Shown: piece by piece, positions 8,653-16,954 of the stretch
Numbering within the stretch: the first letter of the stretch is position 1
How the letters are laid out: each line of letters starts with the position of its first letter
Assembly: GCA_021732005.1 (NCBI GenBank)
Contig: JAKFVT010000053.1
Coordinates: forward strand, 1-64,000
Direction: 5' to 3'
From: Mycobacterium sp.
Lineage (GTDB): Bacteria; Actinomycetota; Actinomycetes; Mycobacteriales; Mycobacteriaceae
Length of the DNA stretch: 64,000 nucleotides
Notes under the pieces: model-generated
The model's database searches: none
What the model was told of the DNA's origin: nothing
The model's input: only the letters and a program-made list of their open reading frames with translations
Program-made: the position numbers and the translations under genes

Positions 8653-9701
8653 TGGATTTCCCCGCGGTCTCCCCGCCAGATTCCCGTGCCGCCGCGGCGG
8701 CCAAGCGCCGCCAGGACATCCTCACCAAACCGACGGGCGCACTGGGCCGTCTGGAGGATTTGTCGGTCTGGGTGGCCGCCTGCCAAGGTTCTTGTCCGCC
8801 AAGGCAATTCGAACGAGCCCGGGTTGTGGTGTTCGCGGGAGACCACGGCGTCGCGCGGACCGGGGTGTCGGCGTATCCGCCGGAGGTCACCGCGCAGATG
8901 GTGGCCAACATCGATGCCGGCGGCGCGGCGATCAATGTGCTGTCCGGTGTGGCGGGCGCGTCAGTGCGGGTCGTCGACATCGGGGTGGACTGCGAGCAGC
9001 CGTTGACCGACGAGATCGGCACGCATAAGGTCCGCCGCTCCAGCGGCAACATCGCGATCGAGGACGCACTGAGCGCCGAGGAGGCGGTGGCCGCGCTGGA
9101 GGCGGGACGCCGACTCGCCGACGACGAGGTGGACGCCGGCGCCGACCTGCTGATCGCGGGCGATATGGGCATCGGGAACACCACGGCCGCAACGGCATTG
9201 ATTGCCACGCTGACCGACACCGAGCCGGTGGCGGTGGTGGGCCGCGGCACAGGTATCGACGACGCGGCGTGGGCTCGCAAGGTCGCGGCGGTGCGCGACG
9301 CGATGTTCCGCGCCCGCGAATTCCGGCCCGACCCGGTCGGGCTGCTGCGCACCTGCGGCGGCGCGGACCTGGCGGCGATGGCGGGATTCTGCGCGCAGGC
9401 CGCGGTACGGCGCACACCGGTGCTGCTCGACGGTGTGGTGGTGACCGCGGCGGCTCTGGTCGCCGACCGGATGGCCCCTGGCGCACGGGCCTGGTGGCAG
9501 GCGGGACACCGGTCGACGGAGCCTGCGCACACGCTCGCGCTGGCCCACCTGGAGTTGGTCCCGATCATCGACCTCGGCCTGCGCCTCGGCGAGGGCACCG
9601 GTGCGGCGGTGGCCCTGCCGGTGCTGCGGGCGGCCGTCGCGATTCTGGCCTCGATGGCCACCTTTGAGGATGCCGGCGTCTCCGATCGCGCCGCGGACTG
9701 A
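8652..9701 (+). CDS. cobT: Nicotinate-nucleotide-dimethylbenzimidazole phosphoribosyltransferase (CobT)
   Basis: A 349-residue protein that makes alpha-ribazole phosphate, the lower ligand of cobalamin, from nicotinate mononucleotide and dimethylbenzimidazole. Family motifs include FAGDHGVARTGVSAYP near 59, GDMGIGNTTAATA near 172 and the C-terminal RLGEGTGAA, whose Glu is the catalytic base in this family. It is translationally coupled to cobU (TGATG) and lies 2 bases before cobS. Confidence 0.95.
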   Translation: MDFPAVSPPDSRAAAAAKRRQDILTKPTGALGRLEDLSVWVAACQGSCPPRQFERARVVVFAGDHGVARTGVSAYPPEVTAQMVANIDAGGAAINVLSGVAGASVRVVDIGVDCEQPLTDEIGTHKVRRSSGNIAIEDALSAEEAVAALEAGRRLADDEVDAGADLLIAGDMGIGNTTAATALIATLTDTEPVAVVGRGTGIDDAAWARKVAAVRDAMFRAREFRPDPVGLLRTCGGADLAAMAGFCAQAAVRRTPVLLDGVVVTAAALVADRMAPGARAWWQAGHRSTEPAHTLALAHLELVPIIDLGLRLGEGTGAAVALPVLRAAVAILASMATFEDAGVSDRAAD

Positions 9702-9703
9702 TC

Positions 9704-10453
9704 GTGTTCCGCTCGCTGGCAACGGCTTTCGCGTTCGGGACGGTGGTGCCGGTTCCGCTGCGGGGAGGTGCGTTCGGCCGGTCGACGATGACGGCGCTGC
9801 CGGTGGTCGGAGCGGTGGTGGGAGCGGGGGCCGCCGCGGTCCTGTGGGCCGGTGACTGGGCGTTCGGCACGTACCACGCGCTGCCCGGGCTGCTCACCGT
9901 CGCCGCGCTGCTGCTCATCACTCGCGGCCTGCACATCGACGGGCTCTCCGACACCGTGGACGCGCTGGGTTGCTACGGACCGCCCGAGCGCGCGCTGCAG
10001 GTCATGCGCGACGGCACGGCAGGGCCGTTCGGGGTGTCGGCGGTCGTCGTGGTGGTGGCCGCTCAGGCGCTCGGGTTCGCCGCGACACCGTCGGGGTGGA
10101 CCGGGGCGATCGCGGTGGTCACCGCGCTGACCGCTGGCCGGGTGGCCGCGGTGCTGGCCTGCCGGCGCGGGGTGCCCGCGGCCGGCGGCAGCAGCCTCGG
10201 CACGCAGGTCGCGGGTAGTCAGCCGCTGGCGGTGGCCCTGGCCTGGACGGTCCTTGTCGCCGCACTTGCCACCGTGGCGACGCCCCGACTCTGGCAGGGC
10301 CCGATCGTCGTGCTGGCGGCGTTGGCGGCCTCGGTTGCTCTCACGACGCACTGCGTGCGCCGATTCGGTGGTATCACCGGAGATGTGCTTGGTGCGACGA
10401 TCGAACTGACGACGACGCTGGTGATCCTCGGATTGGTCATCCATGCTGGGTGA
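9704..10453 (+). CDS. cobS: Adenosylcobinamide-GDP ribazoletransferase / cobalamin synthase (CobS)
   Basis: A 249-residue polytopic membrane protein with about six hydrophobic segments. The conserved family motif near 75-90 (GLHIDGLSDTVDALG) and the GTAGPFG segment near 104 are present. It joins adenosylcobinamide-GDP, the CobU product, to alpha-ribazole (phosphate) from CobT. The start is GTG 9704, 2 bases after the cobT stop; the 3' end overlaps the next gene by 11 bases. No cobalamin riboswitch is visible in front of the cobUTS group. Confidence 0.95.
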   Translation: MFRSLATAFAFGTVVPVPLRGGAFGRSTMTALPVVGAVVGAGAAAVLWAGDWAFGTYHALPGLLTVAALLLITRGLHIDGLSDTVDALGCYGPPERALQVMRDGTAGPFGVSAVVVVVAAQALGFAATPSGWTGAIAVVTALTAGRVAAVLACRRGVPAAGGSSLGTQVAGSQPLAVALAWTVLVAALATVATPRLWQGPIVVLAALAASVALTTHCVRRFGGITGDVLGATIELTTTLVILGLVIHAG

Positions 10454-10886
10454 GCTTGACGATCGGCAGGTCGAGGAGATACTGCACGCCGAGGTGATCG
10501 CGCGGCTCGGCTGCATCGCTGACGGGCAGGTGTACGTCGTTCCCGTCACCTACGTCTATGACGGCACCTATGTCTACGGCCACGCCATGGACGGCGCCAA
10601 GCTGCGCGCGATGCGCACCCATCCCCAGGTCTGCGTAGAGGTCGAGCAGGTGGACGACTTGTCGAACTGGCGCAGCGTCATCGCGTGGGGAATCTTCGAG
10701 GAGTGCGAGGGGGCGGACTGGGACGCCGGCTTGGCCCTGCTCGTCGCGCGGATCATGCCGCTGCTGACCTTGCCCGAGGGGCAGCCTCCGCCTGACCACG
10801 CGAGTCGGCGCCGAGGCTCGGTGTATCGGATCAGGTTGGGCACCAAGACCGGTCGATTCGAGCGAGTCGAAGCCCCGCCGGCCTAG
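10443..10886 (+). CDS. Pyridoxamine 5'-phosphate oxidase-like flavin-binding protein
   Basis: A 147-residue split-barrel flavoprotein of the PNPOx-like/nitroimidazole-resistance group. The opening (LDDRQVEEILHAEVIARLGC) and the segment VYVVPVTYVYDGTYVYGHA are characteristic of the short family that binds FMN, F420 or haem. The substrate is unknown. It starts inside the last codons of cobS (11-base overlap), so it is co-transcribed with the cobalamin genes. Its stop converges on ilvE with a 4-base overlap. Confidence 0.85.
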   Translation: MLGELDDRQVEEILHAEVIARLGCIADGQVYVVPVTYVYDGTYVYGHAMDGAKLRAMRTHPQVCVEVEQVDDLSNWRSVIAWGIFEECEGADWDAGLALLVARIMPLLTLPEGQPPPDHASRRRGSVYRIRLGTKTGRFERVEAPPA

Positions 10887-11989
10887 CTGAGCCGGGCCAT
10901 CCAGCCGTGCGTGTCGGCGAAGGTGCCGCGCTGGATGCCGGTGAGGGTGTCCCGCAAGGCCATCGTCACCTCGCCCGGCTGTCCGTCGGCGATGGTGAAC
11001 TCGCCGTCACCGAACTTGACGTGCGAGACCGGGGTGATCACTGCGGCCGTGCCGCAGGCGAACACCTCGGTGATCTCCCCCGCGGCCACGCCCTTGCGCC
11101 ACTCCTCGATGTCGATCTTGCGTTCCTCGACGGCGAACCCGGCGTCGCTGGCCAGTTGCAGCAGCGAATCGCGGGTGATGCCCGGCAGAAGTGAGCCGGA
11201 CAGTTCCGGGGTGACCAGCCGCGCGGAGCCGCCGCTGCCGAAGACGAAGAACAGGTTCATCCCGCCCATCTCCTCGATGAAGCGGCGTTCGATGGCGTCG
11301 AGCCAGACCACCTGATCGCACCCGTGCTCGGCGGCCTCGGCCTGCGCCAGCAGCGAGGCGGCGTAGTTGCCGCCGAACTTGGCCGCGCCGGTGCCGCCCG
11401 GGCTGGCCCGCACGTATTCGGTGGACAGCCAGACGCTGACCGGTTTGATCCCACCCTTGAAGTAGGCGCCGGCCGGTGAGGCGATCACCAGGTAGCGGTA
11501 TTCAGTCGCCGGCCGTACGCCCAGGCCCGGCTCGGTGGCGATCACGAAGGGCCGCAGATACAGCGACGCCTCGCCACCGGCGGGCGGCACCCACTGGCCG
11601 TCAACAGCGATCAGCTGGCGCAGCGATTCGACGAAGAGTTCCTCGGGCAGCTCGGGGATGGCGAGCCGGCGTGCCGAGGCGCGCAGCCGCCCGGCGTTGG
11701 CTTCGGGACGGAACGACACGATCGAGCCGTCCGCCCACCGGTATGCCTTGAGCCCCTCGAAGATCTCCTGCGCGTAGTGCAGGACGATGGCCGACGGGTC
11801 CAGCTCGATCGGGCCGTACGGCACGACGCGGGCGTCGTGCCAACCGAGTTCGTCGGTGTAGAGCACCGACACCATGTGGTCGGTGTGGAATCGCCCGAAG
11901 CCCGGATCGGCCAGAATCTGAGCCCGTACCTCGTCGGTCGCCGGATTCGCGTTGCGCTCAACCGTGAACTCGAGGGGGCCGTTGGTCAT
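10883..11989 (-). CDS. ilvE: Branched-chain amino acid aminotransferase (IlvE)
   Basis: A 368-residue fold-type IV PLP transaminase, the same length as M. tuberculosis IlvE (Rv2210c). Typical segments are LHYAQEIFEGLKAYR near 75, the PLP-lysine region KFGGNYAASLLAQ near 200-212 and FACGTAAVITPV near 314. It interconverts Leu, Ile and Val with their 2-oxo acids. The start at 11989 is supported by a -10 hexamer 6 bases upstream. The frame is open further upstream only because repeat copy B has no stop in that frame. Confidence 0.95.
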   Translation of the reverse strand: MTNGPLEFTVERNANPATDEVRAQILADPGFGRFHTDHMVSVLYTDELGWHDARVVPYGPIELDPSAIVLHYAQEIFEGLKAYRWADGSIVSFRPEANAGRLRASARRLAIPELPEELFVESLRQLIAVDGQWVPPAGGEASLYLRPFVIATEPGLGVRPATEYRYLVIASPAGAYFKGGIKPVSVWLSTEYVRASPGGTGAAKFGGNYAASLLAQAEAAEHGCDQVVWLDAIERRFIEEMGGMNLFFVFGSGGSARLVTPELSGSLLPGITRDSLLQLASDAGFAVEERKIDIEEWRKGVAAGEITEVFACGTAAVITPVSHVKFGDGEFTIADGQPGEVTMALRDTLTGIQRGTFADTHGWMARLS

Positions 11990-11995
11990 ACGCAA

Positions 11996-12001
11996 ATTGT
12001 A
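11996..12001 (-). promoter_or_regulatory. -10 hexamer of a leaderless transcript (ilvE)
   Basis: TACAAT on the minus strand, 6 bases upstream of the ilvE ATG. Confidence 0.65.
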
Positions 12002-12021
12002 GACCGGCTCGCTAACCAATT

Positions 12022-12050
12022 TCCCCGGGTCGCTTCGCTCCTGCCCGCCG
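12022..12050 (-). repeat. Dispersed 3'-end repeat, copy B
   Basis: Minus-strand core GGCAGGAGCGAAGCGACCCG, beginning immediately after the gcvT TAG stop and in the sense direction of gcvT. AAACTCG precedes it, as in front of copy A. Confidence 0.75.
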
Positions 12051-13154
12051 CTATCGAGTTTTGACGTCGACGAACGGCGGCTTGACCACCTCGCACTCCA
12101 GCGCACGACCCCGCACGTCGACGGTGACCAGCGCGCCGTCGTCGATCCCGGCGTCGGTGTCGATGAGGGCAAGGGCGATACCGACTTTCAGCGACGGCGA
12201 GAACGTGCCCGACGTCGTGACACCCACCGGCAATGCACCGCCCCGCACGGTCAGGTCCGGGCGCAGCACGCCGCGCCCGGTGGCCCGCAGGCCACGCAGC
12301 AGCCGGCGCGGGCCGGCCTCCTTCTCGGCCAGTAGGGCGTCACGGCCGAAGAACGCATCTTTCTTCCAACCGATCGCCCAGCCGCAGCGGGCCTGCAGCG
12401 GCGAAATGTCCAGGGACAGCTCGTGACCGTGCAGCGGGTAGCCCATCTCGGTGCGCAGGGTGTCACGGGCGCCCAGCCCGGCGAGCTGCCCGCCCGCACC
12501 CTGCACCTCGGCCACGAGCGCCTCGAACACCACGGGCGCGGAGTCCCACGGCGGCAACAGCTCGTAACCGTGCTCACCGGTGTATCCGGTGCGGCATACC
12601 CGTACCGGCACACCGGAGTACGTGGCGTCGGCGTAGCCCATGTAGTCCATGTCGGTGGGCAGGCCCAGCGCGGCGAGCACGTCGGCGGACCGCGGGCCCT
12701 GGACGGCCAGCACGGCATACGAGCGGTGCTGATCGGTGATCGAAATGCCCTCTGGCGCAGCCGCTTGCAGAGCGGCAACGACAGCGGCGGTGTTGGCGGC
12801 GTTGGGCACCAGGAAGATCTCGTCGTCGCTGACGTAGTAGGCGATCAAGTCGTCGATCACCCCGCCCTCGGGGGTGCAGCACAGGGTGTACTGGGCCTTG
12901 CCTGGACCGATCCGGCGCAGGTCGTTGGTCAGCGTGGAGTTGATGAACTCCGCCGCACCCGGGCCGGCGACCAGAGCTTTGCCCAGGTGGCTGACGTCGA
13001 AGAGGCCGACGGCCTCGCGGGTGGCGGTGTGCTCACCGACCGTGCCGGCGTAGGACACCGGCATCAGCCAGCCGCCGAACGGCGCGAAGGTGGCGCCCAG
13101 TTCGCGGTGCTGACTGTCGAGCGGCCCGTACAGGAGTTCCGATGTGTCGGTCAC
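12051..13154 (-). CDS. gcvT: Aminomethyltransferase, glycine cleavage system T protein (GcvT)
   Basis: A 367-residue protein that takes the aminomethyl group from the H protein and gives methylene-tetrahydrofolate plus ammonia. It has the folate-binding GcvT domain with FDVSHLGKALVAGPGA near 49-64 and the C-terminal barrel (GRDALLAEKEAG). GTG 13154 is chosen because TAGTGT lies 8 bases upstream and because the N-terminus LLYGPLDSQHRELGATFAPFG is canonical. The gene is divergent from pepB with only 40 bases between start codons. The gcvP and gcvH partners are not in this window. Confidence 0.93.
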   Translation of the reverse strand: MTDTSELLYGPLDSQHRELGATFAPFGGWLMPVSYAGTVGEHTATREAVGLFDVSHLGKALVAGPGAAEFINSTLTNDLRRIGPGKAQYTLCCTPEGGVIDDLIAYYVSDDEIFLVPNAANTAAVVAALQAAAPEGISITDQHRSYAVLAVQGPRSADVLAALGLPTDMDYMGYADATYSGVPVRVCRTGYTGEHGYELLPPWDSAPVVFEALVAEVQGAGGQLAGLGARDTLRTEMGYPLHGHELSLDISPLQARCGWAIGWKKDAFFGRDALLAEKEAGPRRLLRGLRATGRGVLRPDLTVRGGALPVGVTTSGTFSPSLKVGIALALIDTDAGIDDGALVTVDVRGRALECEVVKPPFVDVKTR

Positions 13155-13162
13155 GGCCAACA

Positions 13163-13168
13163 ACACTA
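13163..13168 (-). promoter_or_regulatory. -10 hexamer of a leaderless transcript (gcvT)
   Basis: TAGTGT on the minus strand, 8 bases upstream of the gcvT GTG. It lies only 12 bases from the oppositely directed pepB hexamer. Confidence 0.5.
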
Positions 13169-13180
13169 GTGCCCCGCGTC

Positions 13181-13186
13181 TACTGT
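13181..13186 (+). promoter_or_regulatory. -10 hexamer of a leaderless transcript (pepB)
   Basis: TACTGT, 8 bases upstream of the pepB GTG at 13195. Confidence 0.55.
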
Positions 13187-13194
13187 GAATCCTC

Positions 13195-14709
13195 GTGAGC
13201 ACCGAACCTGGATACGCCGCCCCCACTGTCACCGTCGCGACCTCGCTGCCCAAGCGCGCGCAGTCGGCGGTGCTGATCGTCCCGGTCGTCACCGGCTCCG
13301 AGGGCGACGGCTCCCCCACGGTCGTCGGCGGGCCGTTCCTGGACGCCGAGGCGATCGGTGAGATCGGAGTGGTGCTGCGCGCGCTGGGCGCCAAGGGCGG
13401 CGCCGAGCAGGTCACCCGACTGCACGTCCCGTCGCTCGCGGTCGGCAGTGTGCTGGCCGTCGGGCTCGGCGCACCGCGCGACGAGTGGCCTGCCGACGTC
13501 ATCCGGCGCGCGGCCGGGGTGGCAGCCCGCTCGCTGTCCGGGGTCGACACCGTCATCACCACACTGACCGAGCTGGACCTGGAGGCCGCGATCGAGGGCC
13601 TGATCCTGGGCAGCTACCGGTTCACCGAGTTCCGCAGCGCGAAGACCGCGCCGAAGGAACCGGCATTGAGCAAGATCGTCGCGCTGAGCACCGCGGCGGG
13701 CGCCAAGAAGGACGCCGCCCGGGCCACCGCGATCGCCACCGCGGTGGCCACCGCACGCGATTTCGTCAACACCCCGCCCAGCCACCTGTTTCCCGGCGAA
13801 TTCGCCAAGCGGGCAGAGGCTTTGGGTGAAGCCGCCGGGTTGAAGGTAGAGGTGCTCGACGAGAAGGCGCTCGCCAAGGCCGGTTACGGCGGCATCATCG
13901 GGGTGGGCAAGGGATCGTCGCGCCCGCCGCGGCTGGTGCGGCTGGCCTACCGCGGCGCCAAGGGCAAGCACGGTAAAACCGTCGCTCTGGTGGGCAAGGG
14001 CGTCACCTTCGACACCGGCGGCATCTCGATCAAGCCCGCCGCGTCGATGCACCACATGACCTCCGACATGGGTGGCGCCGCGGCGGTGATCGCCACGGTC
14101 GTGCTGGCCGCCAAGCAGGGGTTGCCGATCGACGTGATCGCGACCGTACCAATGGCCGAGAACATGCCGTCGTCCACCGCGCAGCGCCCCGGTGACGTAC
14201 TGACCCAGTACGGCGGTATCACCGTCGAGGTGCTCAACACCGACGCCGAGGGCCGGCTGATCCTGGCCGACGCGATCGTGCGGGCCTGCGAGGACGAGCC
14301 CGACTACCTGATCGAGACCTCGACGCTGACCGGCGCGCAGACCGTCGCGCTGGGTGGCCGCACCCCGGGCGTGATGGGCAGCGAGGAGTTCCGCGACCGG
14401 GTGGCCCGGATCTCGCAGGCCGAGGGCGAGAACGCGTGGCCGATGCCGCTGCCCGACGAGCTCAAGGACGACCTCAAGTCGACCGTCGCCGATCTGGCGA
14501 ACGTCAGCTCGCAGCGCTTCGCCGGCATGCTGGTCGCCGGGGTGTATCTGCGGGAGTTCGTCGCCGACGGCGTGCAGTGGGCGCACATCGACATCGCCGG
14601 GCCGGCGTACAACACCTCCGGCCCGTGGGGCTACACGCCCAAGGGCGGCACCGGGGTGCCGACCCGGACGATGTTCGCAGTCCTGGAGGACATCGCCGCG
14701 AACGGCTAG
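13195..14709 (+). CDS. pepB: Leucyl aminopeptidase, peptidase family M17
   Basis: A 504-residue two-metal cytosolic aminopeptidase that removes N-terminal residues from peptides. The C-terminal catalytic half has the metal and active-site signatures: GKGVTFDTGGISIKP near 264-278 (Lys and Asp metal ligands) and NTDAEGRL near 345-352. The N-terminal macro-like domain is weakly conserved, as is normal. It corresponds to Rv2213. The stop overlaps the convergent ephD stop by 4 bases. The symbol pepA is also used for this family. Confidence 0.94.
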   Translation: MSTEPGYAAPTVTVATSLPKRAQSAVLIVPVVTGSEGDGSPTVVGGPFLDAEAIGEIGVVLRALGAKGGAEQVTRLHVPSLAVGSVLAVGLGAPRDEWPADVIRRAAGVAARSLSGVDTVITTLTELDLEAAIEGLILGSYRFTEFRSAKTAPKEPALSKIVALSTAAGAKKDAARATAIATAVATARDFVNTPPSHLFPGEFAKRAEALGEAAGLKVEVLDEKALAKAGYGGIIGVGKGSSRPPRLVRLAYRGAKGKHGKTVALVGKGVTFDTGGISIKPAASMHHMTSDMGGAAAVIATVVLAAKQGLPIDVIATVPMAENMPSSTAQRPGDVLTQYGGITVEVLNTDAEGRLILADAIVRACEDEPDYLIETSTLTGAQTVALGGRTPGVMGSEEFRDRVARISQAEGENAWPMPLPDELKDDLKSTVADLANVSSQRFAGMLVAGVYLREFVADGVQWAHIDIAGPAYNTSGPWGYTPKGGTGVPTRTMFAVLEDIAANG

Positions 14710-16454
14710 ACAACGCCGGCGCGGGCGATGCTGCGCATCCCCTGCGGCAGCATCTTCGACGTCCCGTAGAGCAGGTACGCCTCGGCGGTGACCGGCCGGA
14801 TGGCCTTGTCTTTCTTGACCGCGGTGACGATGGCCTTGGCCACCTTGTCCGGGCCGTAGCCCCGCCGGTCGAACATCTTCTCCAGCTGTGCGCGCCGGGT
14901 CGCGACGGCGGCCCGCTTACCCGAGGGCGCGATCATCTCGGTGGCCGACACGATGTTGGTGTTGATGATGCCCGGGCAGATCGTGGTCAATCCGATTCCG
15001 GCGGAGGACAATTCGGCACGCAGGCAGTCGGAGAACATATACACCGCCGCCTTGGATGTGCAGTAGGCGTTGAGCCCTTTGAGCGGCGAGTAGGCCGCCA
15101 TCGATGCGACGTTGACTATGTGGCCGCCGGTGCCACGCTCGACGAGCCTGCGGGCGAAGGCGCGGCAGCCGTTGACCACGCCGCCGAGGTTGACGTCCAG
15201 CACGCGGTCGAATTGCTCTGCGGGAGTGTCCAAGAAGGCTCCGGCCACCCCGATGCCGGCGTTGTTGACGACGATGTCGGGCACCCCGTGGGCGGCGCAC
15301 ACCTCGTCGGCGAATCGCTCGACGGCGTCGGCGTCGGAGACGTCGAGCACATAGGGATGCGCGATCGCGCCGAGTGCGCCGATCTTGGCCGCGGTGTCCT
15401 TGAGGCCGGCCTCGTCGATATCGCTGATCACCAACTCGGCGCCGTCCCGGGCGAAGGCCAGCGCGGTCTCGCGGCCGATCCCGCTGCCTGCTCCGGTGAC
15501 CGAGACCAGGGTGTCGCCGAAATCCTTCTGCGGCCGGCCGACCTGGGCCCGCAACAGTGCGCGGGCGGCCGGCTTGCCGTCCAGGTGCTCCGCCAGTTCG
15601 GTGACCGCGGCGGCCAGCACCTGCGGATGAGTGAACGGCGACCAGTGCTTGGCGCGCAGGTCGCGGCGCCACAGCCGAGGCACCCACCGAGCGGTGTCGT
15701 CATAGACGTGCGGCAGCACGAAGGGATCGTCGAGATTGACGATCAGCTGCACGGGAACATCGACGTAGAAATCGAGCGGACGGTGGATCAGCGCGGGCAG
15801 AGCGTTGGCCCGGTAGATCTTTGTGCCCCTGGCGGCGTCGTCGGCGAACGCCCCGCCGTGGTGTACCAGGTCCTTGGGAATGCCGCGGGTGAGTCCGGCC
15901 CGCATGAGTCCGGAGCCCAGCCGCATGGCCGCGGGCGCCAGCACCGGAACCGACAGCGCGGCAGTGTAGGTGACATGGAGCAGCTGAGAGAGCGCACGCA
16001 CGAACAACTTTGGCCGGTACGGCTTCTTCAACCCGTCGCGCACGTAACGGATGAGGTGGTGCAGACTCGGTCCCGACACGGAGGTGAACGACGCCACCCG
16101 ATCACCGGCACCGGCCCGGCCGAGGTACTCCCACATGCCGACCGAGCCCCAGTCGTGGCCGAGCACGTGCACAGGTTGGCCGGGACTGAGTTCGCCGACG
16201 ACGGCGTCGAAGTCGTCGGCGAAGTTGGCCATCGTGTACTTCGAGAACGATTTGGGTCCCGAGGACGCTCCGGCGGCGCGGCTGTCGTAGCGGATCACCC
16301 GGAAGGTGCCGGCCAGTAGCGGCACGACCGCGTCCCACACCACGTGCGAGTCGGGGTACCCGTGCACCAGCACGACGGTCGGGCCGTCGGGATTGCCCTC
16401 CTCGTAGACCGCCAGGCGGGTCCCGTCGGTGCTGTCGACATAGCGCATGGTCAT
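14706..16454 (-). CDS. ephD: EphD: alpha/beta hydrolase (epoxide-hydrolase type) fused to a short-chain dehydrogenase
   Basis: A 582-residue two-domain protein. Residues ~1-300 form an alpha/beta hydrolase with HGYPDSHVVW (oxyanion region) and the nucleophile elbow GHDWGS, Asp101 as in epoxide hydrolases. From ~315 on there is an SDR domain with TGAGSGIGRE (cofactor loop), NNAGIG and the YCTSK catalytic Tyr/Lys pair. The same fusion exists in M. tuberculosis EphD (Rv2214c), linked to remodelling of oxygenated mycolic acids. ATG 16454 overlaps the preceding stop by one base (TGATG), so the two genes are coupled; GTG 16457 and ATG 16448 are alternatives. Confidence 0.92.
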   Translation of the reverse strand: MTMRYVDSTDGTRLAVYEEGNPDGPTVVLVHGYPDSHVVWDAVVPLLAGTFRVIRYDSRAAGASSGPKSFSKYTMANFADDFDAVVGELSPGQPVHVLGHDWGSVGMWEYLGRAGAGDRVASFTSVSGPSLHHLIRYVRDGLKKPYRPKLFVRALSQLLHVTYTAALSVPVLAPAAMRLGSGLMRAGLTRGIPKDLVHHGGAFADDAARGTKIYRANALPALIHRPLDFYVDVPVQLIVNLDDPFVLPHVYDDTARWVPRLWRRDLRAKHWSPFTHPQVLAAAVTELAEHLDGKPAARALLRAQVGRPQKDFGDTLVSVTGAGSGIGRETALAFARDGAELVISDIDEAGLKDTAAKIGALGAIAHPYVLDVSDADAVERFADEVCAAHGVPDIVVNNAGIGVAGAFLDTPAEQFDRVLDVNLGGVVNGCRAFARRLVERGTGGHIVNVASMAAYSPLKGLNAYCTSKAAVYMFSDCLRAELSSAGIGLTTICPGIINTNIVSATEMIAPSGKRAAVATRRAQLEKMFDRRGYGPDKVAKAIVTAVKKDKAIRPVTAEAYLLYGTSKMLPQGMRSIARAGVV

Positions 16455-16789
16455 CACAACTCCAGGTCTCGTTGGCGGCGGCGTTCGATCCGCCGCCGAG
16501 CGTCATAGTCGCGCATCCGCTGCGGATACCCGACTTTCTGCACGTCATAGACAGGGATTCCGAGCTCTTCACCGAGTCGGCGGGCACCGGCCGCGCCGTC
16601 GGCCGGGCGACGGGTCCATTCACCGTCGGCGGCCACGAGCACGACGGTCATCGGGGTCACGCTGGTCTCGGGCTCGACGTAGGCCTCCACCCCGGTGCGC
16701 TGCGCGGCCCATTCGTACAAGTGCCGCCGGTCGGCGGCGAGCCCGGATTCAGCCCGGCGTGTAGCCCGGAACCTGTCGAACAGCCCCAA
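16454..16789 (-). CDS. Small conserved hypothetical protein upstream of ephD
   Basis: A 111-residue charged protein with no signal or membrane segment: MGLFDRFRATRRAESG at the N-terminus, then EWTRRPADGAAGARRLGEELGIPVYDVQKVGYPQRMRDY and a very basic C-terminus. The TTG start at 16789 is chosen because GGAAGGAG lies 10 bases upstream and because an MGLFDRF-type opening is common in small actinobacterial proteins. Codon usage is that of a real gene and the stop is coupled to ephD. I do not recognise a function; co-transcription suggests a link to EphD. Confidence 0.7.
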   Translation of the reverse strand: MGLFDRFRATRRAESGLAADRRHLYEWAAQRTGVEAYVEPETSVTPMTVVLVAADGEWTRRPADGAAGARRLGEELGIPVYDVQKVGYPQRMRDYDARRRIERRRQRDLEL

Positions 16790-16954
16790 CTTCGATGCAC
16801 TCCTTCCGGCGGTCCTTCCCTTCGATGGTGCCAGAGAAATCACACGTCGCCCTGAGTGCGTGCGGGTGGCCCGGCAATGACAGGATGGGTACACGACGCT
16901 GTGGTATGCCAGAAGTCCGACCCGCACGACTGACCGTTCGAGGGAGTCAACACA

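Noticed and set aside
8627..10549. 640-codon minus-strand frame opposite cobT and cobS
   Set aside because: Shadow of GC-rich coding DNA; the plus-strand frames encode recognisable CobT and CobS.
10887..13160. Glycine riboswitch near gcvT
   Set aside because: gcvT appears leaderless with only 40 bases to the divergent gene, leaving no room for an aptamer.
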